Shown: positions 44,657 through 53,403, counted from the stretch's first letter. The stretch: DNA of 64,000 nucleotides from Desulforudis sp. (GCA_003604975.1 QZIR01000001.1:30034-94033), one strand, 5' to 3'. The notes: a model not told the origin generated them from the sequence alone. Program-made: numbers and translations.

Positions 44657-45429
44657 AACCACGGGTCTGTATTCTGCGTACGGACGGTACCAACTGCGAC
44701 CAGGAAGCCGCTTACGCCTTCGAAAAGTGCGGCGCCGTCACGGAACTGGTGCACGTGAACCAGCTCCGGGACCGGGATGTAAAGCTTCAAGACTTTCAGA
44801 TAATGGTCATTCCCGGCGGCTTTTCCTACGGGGACGACGTGCACTCCGGCAAGGTGTTGGCCGTTGAGTTGATTTCTCTTTTCCGGGAGGAACTCTCGGA
44901 CTTCGTATCGCGGAACAAGCTGGTGCTGGGCATCTGCAACGGGTTTCAGGTGCTGGTTCGTACCGGGCTTTTACCGGACGCCGATCCCGGGAAGATTAAA
45001 GTCACCCTGATGGATAACGACAGCGGCCGGTTCGAATGCCGTTGGGTGAATATGCGGGTTCAGAAGAGCCCCTGTGTCTTTACCGAAGGTATGGAGGGCG
45101 CTACCGTGTCCTACCAGGCGGCGCATGGCGAAGGAAAGTTCTTCGCGGAACCGGACGTGCTAAAGGACCTGGAGGCGCGGGGACTGGTCGTCCTGCGCTA
45201 CGTGGACCGGTTCGGGAGCGAGACAATGTCCTACCCCCAGAACCCGAACGGCTCCCTGAACGCCATTGCCGGGTTGTGTGATCCGTCCGGACGGATCTTT
45301 GGGCTGATGCCGCACCCTGAACGATACGTAGACCATACCCAGCACCCGCTCTGGAGACGAAAGAACGGGGCTGACCCAGACGGCCTGTTTGTGTTTAAAA
45401 ATGCGGTCCGCTATGCGGCCAACATCTGA
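44653..45429 (+). CDS. purQ: Phosphoribosylformylglycinamidine synthase glutaminase subunit
   Basis: The 258-aa class I amidotransferase delivers ammonia to PurL. The nucleophile is in GICNGFQVL, the oxyanion region in IPGGFSYGDD, and the His-Glu part in GLMPHPERY. It is coupled to purL. Its stop codon (45427-45429) is part of the TGATAAG that flanks repeat copy B. Confidence 0.95.
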   Translation: MKPRVCILRTDGTNCDQEAAYAFEKCGAVTELVHVNQLRDRDVKLQDFQIMVIPGGFSYGDDVHSGKVLAVELISLFREELSDFVSRNKLVLGICNGFQVLVRTGLLPDADPGKIKVTLMDNDSGRFECRWVNMRVQKSPCVFTEGMEGATVSYQAAHGEGKFFAEPDVLKDLEARGLVVLRYVDRFGSETMSYPQNPNGSLNAIAGLCDPSGRIFGLMPHPERYVDHTQHPLWRRKNGADPDGLFVFKNAVRYAANI

Positions 45430-45566
45430 TAAGAGTGTTGCAAAACCCCAAGACTTCGCAAGAATGACTGGCTAGAGCCAAGCGGTAACAAGCTGGAAAG
45501 ACTCGGAGACCGTGAAAAACAAGCATGACAAAGCCAGGCGAAGTTTTGCAGCGGTCTCCTGATAAG
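45427..45566 (+). repeat. MITE-like element copy B (internally deleted), flanked by TGATAAG direct repeats
   Basis: The unit runs from AGAGTGTTGCAAAAC to TTTTGCAGCGGTCTCC. The inner ends TGCAAAA and TTTTGCA are inverted repeats. TGATAAG occurs on both sides (45427-45433, 45560-45566). Compared with copy C about 70 bp are missing, exactly between two AGCATG motifs that in C lie 72 bp apart; B keeps one (45522-45527). It lies between the purQ stop and the gpsA Shine-Dalgarno site. Confidence 0.7.
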
Positions 45567-45577
45567 GAGTAACCACG

Positions 45578-46624
45578 ATGGCGATTACTACCGTAGTCGG
45601 CGCCGGGAGCTGGGGAACCGCCCTCGCCCAGGTACTGGTTCAGAACGGCCGATCCGTCAGACTGTGGGCGCGCCGGGGCGAGCTGATCCGCGACATCATT
45701 GAGCAGGGCGAGAACAGGCGGTATCTGCCCGGTGTCAAACTTGACCCGGAGATTGAGGTGCTCTCGAACCTGCCCGTAGCCCTGCGTGGGTCGAACCTGG
45801 TTGTCTTTGCCATTCCTTCACAGTCCTTTCGGGGAGTGCTGCGGGAGGCACTCCCGTATCTGGCCTCCGGAGCGGTCATTGTCAATGTGGCGAAGGGCAT
45901 TGAAGAACGCACGCAGTTACGGCTTTCCGACGTCTATAGGCAAGAGAGGGCGGATGCAGATAAGAGCCTCTATGCCGCTTTGTCCGGGCCCAGCCACGCG
46001 GAGGAAGTGGGCCTGGGCTTGCCCACGGCGATCGTCGCTTCGTCTCCGCATCCCGGAACCGCCGAGGTGGTCCAGGACGCCTTCATGTCTCCCAACCTAC
46101 GGGTTTACACCAACCCGGACCTGACTGGGGTTGAGCTTGGAGGGGCCTTGAAGAACATCATTGCCCTGGGTACCGGGATCGCCGACGGGTTGGGTTTCGG
46201 GGACAACACCAAGGCTGCCCTGATGACCCGGGGACTGGCGGAAATTACCCGGCTGGGTGTGCATCTCGGCGCCGATCCGCTGACCTTTGGGGGTCTGGCT
46301 GGAGTCGGCGACCTGATTGTGACCTGTACCAGTATGCACAGTCGTAACCGCCGGGCGGGCATCGCCATCGGCAAGGGTCTGTCGGTGGCGGATGCGGAAC
46401 AGTCGGTAAACATGGTGGTGGAAGGCGTGCGTACCACCCGGGCCGCCCACGAGCTGGCCAGGAAGCTCGATGTGGTGATGCCGATTACCACGGAAATCTA
46501 CCGCGTTTTGTTTGAGGGTGTCTCACCCAGGGAGGCGGTCGGTAACCTGATGACCCGCAGCCGGACCAGGGAGATTGAGGAAGTGGCCCGGATAACCGTG
46601 TCGTGGATGCACCGTGATCGCTAG
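45578..46624 (+). CDS. gpsA: Glycerol-3-phosphate dehydrogenase [NAD(P)+]
   Basis: The 348-aa enzyme makes sn-glycerol 3-phosphate for phospholipids. The NAD-binding [10 protein letters not shown] is at the N-terminus; SGPSHAEEV and the catalytic-lysine region [15 protein letters not shown] follow. It is enclosed by repeat copies B and C in opposite orientation, and its TAG stop is part of the CTAG flanking copy C. The Shine-Dalgarno AAGGAG comes from the right-hand flank of copy B. Confidence 0.95.
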   Translation: MAITTVVGAGSWGTALAQVLVQNGRSVRLWARRGELIRDIIEQGENRRYLPGVKLDPEIEVLSNLPVALRGSNLVVFAIPSQSFRGVLREALPYLASGAVIVNVAKGIEERTQLRLSDVYRQERADADKSLYAALSGPSHAEEVGLGLPTAIVASSPHPGTAEVVQDAFMSPNLRVYTNPDLTGVELGGALKNIIALGTGIADGLGFGDNTKAALMTRGLAEITRLGVHLGADPLTFGGLAGVGDLIVTCTSMHSRNRRAGIAIGKGLSVADAEQSVNMVVEGVRTTRAAHELARKLDVVMPITTEIYRVLFEGVSPREAVGNLMTRSRTREIEEVARITVSWMHRDR

Positions 46625-46823
46625 GAGACCGCTGCAAAACGGCGCCTGGCTTTGTCATGCTCGTCTCCCAGTGCTCACGTACGTTTCACAGTACGCTCCG
46701 CCCCTGTGCGACTTCGCCTTCCGCGCCATGCTTGTTTTTCGTGGCCTCCGGGTTATTTCAGCTATGCCGCTTGGCTCTAGCCAGCTATTTCTTCGGAAGC
46801 TTTGGGTTGCAACACTCTTCTAG
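46621..46823 (-). repeat. MITE-like element copy C (longest), flanked by CTAG direct repeats
   Basis: On the minus strand it begins AGAGTGTTGCAACCCAAAG and ends TTTTGCAGCGGTCTC. CTAG lies on both sides (46621-46624, including the gpsA stop, and 46820-46823). It carries about 70 bp absent from copy B. No convincing coding frame is present. It is inverted relative to copy B, so gpsA lies between inverted copies. Confidence 0.7.
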
Positions 46824-46840
46824 AGGCGGAGTTTAGGATC

Positions 46841-47176
46841 ATGTTAGTTAATGTCACCCGCCAAACCACCCTGGCCGAAAGGATTACTCTGGCTGACACC
46901 TTTGTCTCGAGGCTGGCCGGACTGATGGGCCGATCGCAGCTTCCCAATGGGGAAGGACTGGTGATCTCCCCCTGCAGTTCGGTTCATACTTTCTTCATGC
47001 GCTTTGCGATCGACGTGATCTTCATCGACCGTGAATACCGCGTTATCCGCACCATCCCGGCGATGAGACCCTTCCGCTTCAGCCCATATGTCCGCTCCGC
47101 GCGGCAGGTTGTTGAGCTTCCCACGGGAACGATCGAACGCTCCCAGACCAGGGTAGGCGACATCCTGCGCTGGTGA
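46841..47176 (+). CDS. DUF192 protein
   Basis: The 111-aa protein has the DUF192 pattern: SRLAGLMGR near the start, then HTFFMRFAIDVIFIDREYRV and RQVVELPTGTIE. The family is small, often secreted, and of unknown function; no signal peptide is seen here. It starts 17 nt after repeat copy C, whose insertion may have replaced its original promoter. Confidence 0.82.
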   Translation: MLVNVTRQTTLAERITLADTFVSRLAGLMGRSQLPNGEGLVISPCSSVHTFFMRFAIDVIFIDREYRVIRTIPAMRPFRFSPYVRSARQVVELPTGTIERSQTRVGDILRW

Positions 47177-47295
47177 CCTCTCAGAACCGCAATGAGTCAA
47201 ACGGCGGCAGAAATTGATGAACAAGAAGGGATTGACCGTCCAGTCATGGAAGAATACTAGAACCAGTACAGTGTAAGGCTTGGAGGCTGGTTGAT

Positions 47296-47820
47296 GTGAC
47301 TGATGAGATCCTGAGACTGATGGCGGAGCGCCGTTCCATTAGGCGCTTCAAGCCCGACCCCATCCCCAGAGAAATTATCGAAAACCTGATTGACGCCGCC
47401 CGTTGGGCGCCAAGTGCCGGTAATCTGCAGCCTTGGCACTTCTACGTTGTGGTGCGGCAGGACCGGCGGCGGTGTCTGGCCAACGCTGCCCTGAACCAGG
47501 ACTTTCTGGCCGAGGCTCCCGTATGCATCCTGGTGTGCGCGGAGCCAGGCCGGTCGGCCTCCCATTACGGAGACCGGGGGCGGGAGCTTTACTGCCTGCA
47601 GGACACGGCCGCCGCGGTCCAGAATATCCTGGTGTTAGCCACTGCGTATGGCCTTGGTACCTGCTGGGTCGGGGCCTTTGACGAGTACAGGTTGAAATCC
47701 TGCATGGGTTTGCCCGAGGACCAGAGACCGGTGGCCATGATCGCGTTGGGCTACCCCGCCGTGGAAAATCAGTCCCGACCGAACCGGCGCGGACTAGACG
47801 AGATCAGAACATACATATAG
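47296..47820 (+). CDS. Nitroreductase family protein
   Basis: The 174-aa flavoprotein has the FMN-binding RRSIRRFKPDPIP at the N-terminus, ARWAPSAGNLQPWHF, and DTAAAVQNILVLATAYGLGTCWVGAF. These enzymes reduce nitro compounds or quinones with NAD(P)H; the substrate is not predictable. GTG 47296 follows GGAGG. It has no cluster partner apart from the nearby dehydrogenase. Confidence 0.88.
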   Translation: MTDEILRLMAERRSIRRFKPDPIPREIIENLIDAARWAPSAGNLQPWHFYVVVRQDRRRCLANAALNQDFLAEAPVCILVCAEPGRSASHYGDRGRELYCLQDTAAAVQNILVLATAYGLGTCWVGAFDEYRLKSCMGLPEDQRPVAMIALGYPAVENQSRPNRRGLDEIRTYI

Positions 47821-47856
47821 ACGTTTTTAGAATTGATTTGTATGGGAGGAGAAGCC

Positions 47857-48999
47857 TTGCTTTTTGACATGCTGACCCCCGGACGTATTCTGTTTGGCCC
47901 CGGAACCACCTTCAGGATACCCACTGAAGTAGGCCGCCTCGGAAAAAGGGTGCTTTTGGTTTCCGGCCAAAACACCCTTCAGCTGCCCGAGAACCGCGAG
48001 AGGGTGTTAAATCCCCTAACTTCTTCTGGTCTCCAACTCCACCACTACCGGGTTGATCCCGAGCCGTCGGCCGAAGCAGTGGACCGCGGCCGCGAACTAG
48101 CGCGGAGCCAGGATGTGGAACTGGTCCTTGGGATTGGCGGGGGGAGTGCCCTGGATACGGCCAAGAGCATCGCAGGGCTGTACCACAGTGGAGAACCAAC
48201 CGCCGCTTTTCTCCGCGGGAAGGAGATTGACGTTGACCCGATCCCCTGGGTGGCCGTCCCGACCACAGCCGGAAGTGGTTCCGAAGTGACCAGCAACGCG
48301 GTGCTTATCGACCGCGAAACCGGGAAGAAGTCCAGCTTCCGTCACGAGCGTTGGATGGCCCGGGTGGCGGTCGTTGATCCGATCCTGACGATGTCAATGT
48401 CCCGGGAGCTTACAGCCTGGACCGGGTTAGACGCCCTGACCCACGCCATCGAAGCCTATACCTCCCGTTGGGTGGTTTCTCCGGCGGCGGCACTAGCCGC
48501 GGAGGCGGTCCGCCTGATTGTGCAGAACTTCTTCACGGCCTACACGGGGGGCAAGAAAGAGGCCCGGGAGAAAATGGCCCTGGGTAGCCTCATGGCCGGC
48601 CTGGCCCTTAACTCGGCTGGAGCCGGTGTGGTCCACGCCTTGGCCCATCCCGTCGGCAGTCGCTACAATCTGCCCCACGGGCTGGTTTGCGGTGTCCTGC
48701 TGCCTCACGCCTTGCAGTATAACCTGCCGATCACGGTGGACGCCTACGCCGAACTGGGGTACCGGTCGGCCGTCGTACGCCGGGATGCCTCCGTGGAGGA
48801 GTCGGCGGACAAGTTTATGCTCTATGTTCGCAAGCTGGTTGAGAAGCTCGGCGTTCCTGCCAAACTGGGCGACCTGGGCCTGAAGCATGACGATATCCTA
48901 AATCTGGTCGAAGCAGCGAAATCCAGCAGTTCGTTGTCCGCCAATGCCCGGAAGGCCACGCTTGATGACCTGAGAGCCATGCTTGAGCGGAATCTCTAG
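47857..48999 (+). CDS. Iron-containing alcohol dehydrogenase
   Basis: The 380-aa protein is of the group III Fe-ADH type, with the cofactor motif GGGSALDTAKSIAGL, TTAGSGSEVTSNAV, and metal ligands in GLDALTHAIEAYTS and HALAHPVGSRYNLPHG. The alcohol or aldehyde used cannot be told. TTG 47857 lies 6 nt after GGGAGGAG; an earlier in-frame TTG precedes that site. Its stop codon is part of a CTAG next to repeat fragment E. Confidence 0.9.
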   Translation: MLFDMLTPGRILFGPGTTFRIPTEVGRLGKRVLLVSGQNTLQLPENRERVLNPLTSSGLQLHHYRVDPEPSAEAVDRGRELARSQDVELVLGIGGGSALDTAKSIAGLYHSGEPTAAFLRGKEIDVDPIPWVAVPTTAGSGSEVTSNAVLIDRETGKKSSFRHERWMARVAVVDPILTMSMSRELTAWTGLDALTHAIEAYTSRWVVSPAAALAAEAVRLIVQNFFTAYTGGKKEAREKMALGSLMAGLALNSAGAGVVHALAHPVGSRYNLPHGLVCGVLLPHALQYNLPITVDAYAELGYRSAVVRRDASVEESADKFMLYVRKLVEKLGVPAKLGDLGLKHDDILNLVEAAKSSSSLSANARKATLDDLRAMLERNL

Positions 49000-49036
49000 A
49001 GACCGCCCTTAAGGGATGTGTGAGGTGGGATGTGAG
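48996..49036 (-). repeat. Repeat fragment E: 3' end of the MITE-like element
   Basis: Read on the minus strand it ends GGGCGGTCT followed by CTAG (48996-48999), the same terminus as copies B and C, again at a stop codon. The rest is a purine-rich stretch on the plus strand (GTGAGGTGGGATGTGAGG). The 5' part is absent. Confidence 0.5.
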
Positions 49037-49155
49037 GGGTCTCTCGGTGGTCGAAAAAGAAACCTGAGTCGAAGTCCTCTGCATCGGTAAGACTGATTAC
49101 TGATGACTGATCACGGGCGACCGGTAACGCCGTGTGGCGAGGGGGAGGCAGCAAT

Positions 49156-49839
49156 TTGATTCCGATTCGGGATACGATCAGGGCCCGGAACTTCCCGGTG
49201 GTGACGGTATCGATTATTGTGGTGACCATCCTGGTGTTTATCTATGAACTCAGTCTTACTCCCGCCGAGTTGGACCGGTTCACCGCTACCTACGGGGTGG
49301 TTCCGGCCCTGCAGGTCCGGATGTTTTTGCAAGCTCCGCTAGCCCTGGAAACCTGGATCCCGATGGTGGGCACGATCTTTCTGCACGGCGGATGGATGCA
49401 CATCTTCGGAAATATGCTCTACCTCTGGGTGTTTGGGGACAACGTCGAGGACATCCTGGGGAGAGCCCGTTTCCTGGCGTTTTACCTGCTGGCGGGTTTT
49501 GCCGGGAGCTTGGGCCATATTGTGACCAACCCCGACTCCCTGATCCCGACTATTGGGGCGAGCGGGGCGGTGGCTGGTGTCCTTGGAGCCTACTTCCTGA
49601 CCTTCCCGCGTTCGAGAGTCCTGGCTTTGGTGCCGCTTCTGTTTATCATCACCTTTGTCGAGATCCCGGCGGTGATCTTCCTTTTCCTGTGGTTTGCGCT
49701 TCAGCTCCTCAGCGGCCTGGCCGCCTTCGCCGGGGATACCGCGATGGTCGCATGGTGGGCCCACGTTGGGGGTTTTGCGGCAGGAATGGTCATGGTCAAA
49801 TTACTGTGCCCGAATCGCGCTGCAGTCCGTCGTCGATGA
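49156..49839 (+). CDS. Rhomboid family intramembrane serine protease
   Basis: The 227-aa protein has six or seven membrane segments. The catalytic Ser136 is in GASGAVAG and His203 in WWAHVGGFAAG; the HGGWMHIFGNM loop (78-88) is typical. TTG 49156 follows GGGGGAGG. Its last 44 bases overlap, tail to tail, the EcsC gene on the other strand. Confidence 0.92.
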   Translation: MIPIRDTIRARNFPVVTVSIIVVTILVFIYELSLTPAELDRFTATYGVVPALQVRMFLQAPLALETWIPMVGTIFLHGGWMHIFGNMLYLWVFGDNVEDILGRARFLAFYLLAGFAGSLGHIVTNPDSLIPTIGASGAVAGVLGAYFLTFPRSRVLALVPLLFIITFVEIPAVIFLFLWFALQLLSGLAAFAGDTAMVAWWAHVGGFAAGMVMVKLLCPNRAAVRRR

Positions 49840-50458
49840 TGCGATACTCGGCTTCTAGGGTCCGTCCCGGCCAATCCATTTCTCCGGGCTTCTCATAATG
49901 CGTGAGCATCCGCCGCCCGATCCCCCGGGCAAAGAAGTAGCTAATCAGACCGGCCAGCCCGATTCCCGCCAAAGGCAGGATCCGGACCACGGCGGAACGC
50001 TGGCTGGCTTTAAGACCCATCAGCATCAGCGGGCGGCTCATCCCACCAGCCGCAGCCTGCCGTGTAAGGGTGTTCGACAGGGTCTTGGCTGCCCGCTTCC
50101 CGACGGACTGTACGCCGGCCGCCAGCCCGAAGACATGCAGGGCTTCCTGCTGAACCCGACCCGACAGCGGATCATGGCCGTAAAGGGTGGACAGCTCGAG
50201 CACCAACCGAGACAAGAGAATCCCGAGTACGGTGATATCGACCAGAATGCCGGAGAAGATGGCGATAACGGTGCCCATTCCCGGAACCACGGCCGGGACG
50301 GCGGTGAATGCGCCGGCAAAGGCACACAACCTAGCCTTGTCGTTAATCAACCGGTCTGCCAATTCGCGTTCCTTCAGTTCCGGATACCGTTTCCGGTAAT
50401 ACTCAATACGCTCCCTGGCGGACCTGGCGGCGTGTGCGCTGTACGGGTTGTAGCGCAT
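49796..50458 (-). CDS. EcsC family protein
   Basis: The 220-aa protein has the EcsC-like hydrophobic core (FAGAFTAVPAVVPGMGTVIAIFSGILVDI) and two or three hydrophobic segments. EcsC proteins are peripheral to membranes and of unknown function. It is read toward the rhomboid gene, and the two 3' ends overlap by 44 nt. Confidence 0.75.
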   Translation of the reverse strand: MRYNPYSAHAARSARERIEYYRKRYPELKERELADRLINDKARLCAFAGAFTAVPAVVPGMGTVIAIFSGILVDITVLGILLSRLVLELSTLYGHDPLSGRVQQEALHVFGLAAGVQSVGKRAAKTLSNTLTRQAAAGGMSRPLMLMGLKASQRSAVVRILPLAGIGLAGLISYFFARGIGRRMLTHYEKPGEMDWPGRTLEAEYRIIDDGLQRDSGTVI

Positions 50459-50522
50459 AGAGACCTCCCATTAAAACCATAGTGTGATCTTCATGATATC
50501 AGAAGTGTAACCGGTTTCGCAA

Positions 50523-50556
50523 AAGCGAAAACGGGGAAGATATCTTCCCCGTTCGC
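50523..50556 (-). terminator. Terminator of the CBM25-like gene
   Basis: ACGGGGAAGAT pairs perfectly with ATCTTCCCCGT (50531-50552). On the minus strand it is followed by TTTTCGCTTTTGCG. It ends the transcript of the gene at 50595-50912. Confidence 0.75.
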
Positions 50557-50594
50557 AAAAAGACCATTCTCACTTCCCACATCTCACATCCCAC

Positions 50595-50912
50595 TTAGTA
50601 CCGGATGTCGGTTGACCAGTTCCAGCCGTTGTTCGTGTCCCAGTTATTGGCGCTGTCCTTAAAGCAAAAGTTGCACTCCGAAGCACCCTTCATGGACACG
50701 GAATGGTTAAAGGCGCCGTTTGGTTCCCGCCGCATTTCCTCGGTGCAAGTATTGTTCCACCCGTCAAACCCGTAGTGGAGGTAAACCTTGTCTGCACCCG
50801 ACTGCTTCAGGAGTCCGTCATAGGTAACGGTGGCGTGACGATCCTTCAAGCTGGGTGAAGGCACCACGTCCACACGCTGGTCAAGATAATTCCGACCCTG
50901 GGCAACGTACAT
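50595..50912 (-). CDS. Small stand-alone carbohydrate-binding module protein (CBM25-like)
   Basis: The 105-aa protein is essentially one starch-binding-type module: VYLHYGFDGWNNTCTEEMR, then FCFKDSANNWDTNNGWNWS, the pattern of CBM25 with its aromatic residues. The start is ATG at 50910-50912, nine bases after a strong AAGGAGG; the frame is open a little further upstream. No signal peptide or catalytic domain is present, so it may bind an internal glucan such as glycogen; that is inference. It has its own terminator. Confidence 0.72.
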   Translation of the reverse strand: MYVAQGRNYLDQRVDVVPSPSLKDRHATVTYDGLLKQSGADKVYLHYGFDGWNNTCTEEMRREPNGAFNHSVSMKGASECNFCFKDSANNWDTNNGWNWSTDIRY

Positions 50913-51121
50913 AGTCCAAAACCTCCTTGTGATTTCTTTTGTCAACTTTGACGTCGTATTTAGAATTTGCCCGCCGAACTCAAACCATTCCTGAAGATGA
51001 TGTTAAGTATTCCACTAATGTCCATGATCACATATTAATTCAATACGGGTCAGGCAGGATGATTTAACGTAGACGTCCAATAGTTAGAACGGCGGCTATA
51101 ATACGGAATGTCAGGTGTTTA

Positions 51122-52720
51122 ATGAAGATGAAGTTGGGCCTCCACACCAAGATGGCACTGCTTTCTTTCGCTTCGGTATTGTTGGCCATTGTGGTCGGGG
51201 GCGGACTGGTCGTAGAGCGCATCACGACCCAAATCGAAAAAGAAATGGGAATGCGGGCCCTGGCCATCGCCCGGACGCTGGCGCAGATGGAGGAGATCCA
51301 GCTCAACGTCGGGTGTGAGGGCGGGGAAAAGGTGATCCAACCCCTGGCCGAACGCATCAGGACGGCCACCGGGGTCGCGTACGTCGTGATCCTGGATAAC
51401 GCCGGAGTACGTTATTCGCATCCGCTCGAGGAACACATCGGAAAGCCGTTTTCCGGCAGCGATTATCACCCGGCGGTGCAGGAAGGCGAGGAGTATCTCT
51501 CAGCCGCAGAAGGCATTCTCGGGCCATCGATTCGCGCTTTTGTGCCGATTAAGACCAACGAGGGGACCAAACAGGTCGGGGCCGTGGTCGTCGGAATCCT
51601 GACTCCCACTGTACATTCCGTATTACAGACCATCAGAATCCAGCTCTATTTTGCTTTGAGCCTGAGTTTGCTGTTGGGCCTTCTGGGTTCGCTGTTCCTG
51701 GCCCGGGTGATCAAGAAGGAAATGTTCGACCTGGAACCGGATGAGATCGCCCGGCTTCTAGAGGAAAGGCACGCCATTCTGGAGTCGATCGGTGACGGTA
51801 TTATTGCTACGGACAAGGACATGCACATTACCCTGATCAACCGGGTGGCTCTAGACCTTACCGGGGTCACCCCGGTCGTCCTCGGTCGGTCGATTGAGGA
51901 GGTCCTGCCGCAGAGCCGGTTACCGGATGTGGTTTCTACGGGTCAACCCGTGTTAAACAATGAGCTTGTGGTCAACAACGTGGTACTGGTGGTCAACCAT
52001 CTGCCGGTCTACGCTCGCGGTCGAATTGCCGGTGTGGTCTCGACCTTCCGGGACAAAACGGAGGTTCGGCGTCTGGCCGAGGAGTTGACAGGGGTCAAGC
52101 GGTTTATTGAGGCTCTGCGGGTGCGTAACCACGAGTATCGGAATACGCTGCACACTATCGCCGGCTTGATCCAGCTGGAGCATTACCAGGAGGCCCTGGA
52201 CTATGTATTTACGGAAACCGCAGAACAGCAGGAGATCAGCAGCTTCCTTGGGAAGCGGGTTCAGGATTACGGTGTGGCCGGGGTCATTCTGGGTAAGTAC
52301 AGCCGGGCTAAGGAGCTGAAGATTGATCTAACCATAGACCGCAACAGCCGGTTAACGCGGCTCCCGCAGCGCATCGACACCAGCGGGATGGTCATCATTA
52401 TCGGGAACTTGTTGGAAAACGCCTTTGAGGCCGTGCGCGAGATGGAGCCCGGGCGTCAAAAGGTCTGCATCGGCATCTTTGAAGAAGAGGGTCTCCTGCG
52501 CCTGGTGATCCGGGACCAGGGACCCGGCATTCCAGCCGACTTACGTGACCAGATTTTCGTGCCCGGTTTCAGTACCAAGGACGGGCAAAACCACGGACTC
52601 GGCCTATCGCTGGTTAAACAGTACGTCCAGCTTGCGGACGGGGACATCGTGGTAAATTCCTCAAGCGAGGACGGCGCCGAGTTTGTGATCACAATTCCGT
52701 TAGATGGTGAATGTGAATGA
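51122..52720 (+). CDS. DcuS/CitA-type sensor histidine kinase
   Basis: The 532-aa protein has two membrane segments (about 11-31 and 178-200) enclosing an extracellular sensor domain of the Cache/PAS type, then a cytoplasmic PAS domain (about 220-320), the SPOB-type histidine segment RVRNHEYRNTLHTI, and an ATPase domain (NLLENAFEA, DQGPGIP, GLGLSLV). This family senses C4-dicarboxylates or citrate. It overlaps its regulator by 4 nt and precedes dicarboxylate-type transport and fumarate genes. Confidence 0.92.
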   Translation: MKMKLGLHTKMALLSFASVLLAIVVGGGLVVERITTQIEKEMGMRALAIARTLAQMEEIQLNVGCEGGEKVIQPLAERIRTATGVAYVVILDNAGVRYSHPLEEHIGKPFSGSDYHPAVQEGEEYLSAAEGILGPSIRAFVPIKTNEGTKQVGAVVVGILTPTVHSVLQTIRIQLYFALSLSLLLGLLGSLFLARVIKKEMFDLEPDEIARLLEERHAILESIGDGIIATDKDMHITLINRVALDLTGVTPVVLGRSIEEVLPQSRLPDVVSTGQPVLNNELVVNNVVLVVNHLPVYARGRIAGVVSTFRDKTEVRRLAEELTGVKRFIEALRVRNHEYRNTLHTIAGLIQLEHYQEALDYVFTETAEQQEISSFLGKRVQDYGVAGVILGKYSRAKELKIDLTIDRNSRLTRLPQRIDTSGMVIIIGNLLENAFEAVREMEPGRQKVCIGIFEEEGLLRLVIRDQGPGIPADLRDQIFVPGFSTKDGQNHGLGLSLVKQYVQLADGDIVVNSSSEDGAEFVITIPLDGECE

Positions 52721-53403
52721 GGATTTCCCTTCTGATTGTCGAGGATGACCCGATGGTTGCCGACATCAACAAACGTTTTGTGGAATCCATCCACGGGTTT
52801 ACCGTCATTGCCTCCGTGGCTACCGGAATCGAGGCCATTAACGCGGTCAGGGACCTCAAACCGGACCTTACCCTCCTGGACGTCTATCTTCCCGACCTGA
52901 ACGGTGTTGAGGTTTTGCAGGAAATCCGCCGTCAAAACCTACCCACAGACGTCATTCTGATCACGGCGGCTCAGGACACCTCTACCATCCAGGACGTTTT
53001 CCGCTATGGAGCCATCGATTATATCATCAAGCCCTTTAAGCTGGCCCGCCTGGTATCCGCCCTCAAATCTTACGAGACCCTGCACCGGAGTTTTCACCAT
53101 CAGTCTTCACTAGATCAGGAGACACTTGACCGCCTGACCCTCGTTAAACCCCCGGAGGACAATCCCGGACGCCTACCCAAGGGGCTGCACGAAGTAACGC
53201 TGAAACAGGTGATGCTTTACCTGATTCAGCAGGACCGGGCACTTTCGGCCGAGGAAGTTGCGTCGGGTGTAGGGTTGGCGCGGGTCACCGCTCGCCGCTA
53301 CCTGGAATACCTGGAGAAAACGGGTAAGGCCATGTTAGAGCTGAAATACGGCTCAGTAGGTCGTCCGGTGAATCGCTATCGTCATGCTGACCAAAAAGAT
53401 TAA
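52717..53403 (+). CDS. DcuR/CitB-type response regulator
   Basis: The 228-aa protein has a receiver domain with phospho-acceptor Asp55 (LLDVYLPD) and the conserved IKPF lysine, and a C-terminal helix-turn-helix (SAEEVASGVGLARVTARRYLEYLE). It pairs with the kinase before it. Likely targets are the transporter and fumarate operons downstream; a palindrome at 53447-53462 is a candidate site. Confidence 0.92.
   Translation: MRISLLIVEDDPMVADINKRFVESIHGFTVIASVATGIEAINAVRDLKPDLTLLDVYLPDLNGVEVLQEIRRQNLPTDVILITAAQDTSTIQDVFRYGAIDYIIKPFKLARLVSALKSYETLHRSFHHQSSLDQETLDRLTLVKPPEDNPGRLPKGLHEVTLKQVMLYLIQQDRALSAEEVASGVGLARVTARRYLEYLEKTGKAMLELKYGSVGRPVNRYRHADQKD

Noticed and set aside
46614-46823. 69-aa frame inside repeat copy C
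   Set aside because: It starts inside gpsA and reads through the repeat; the other copies do not keep it open, so it is not a transposase remnant.
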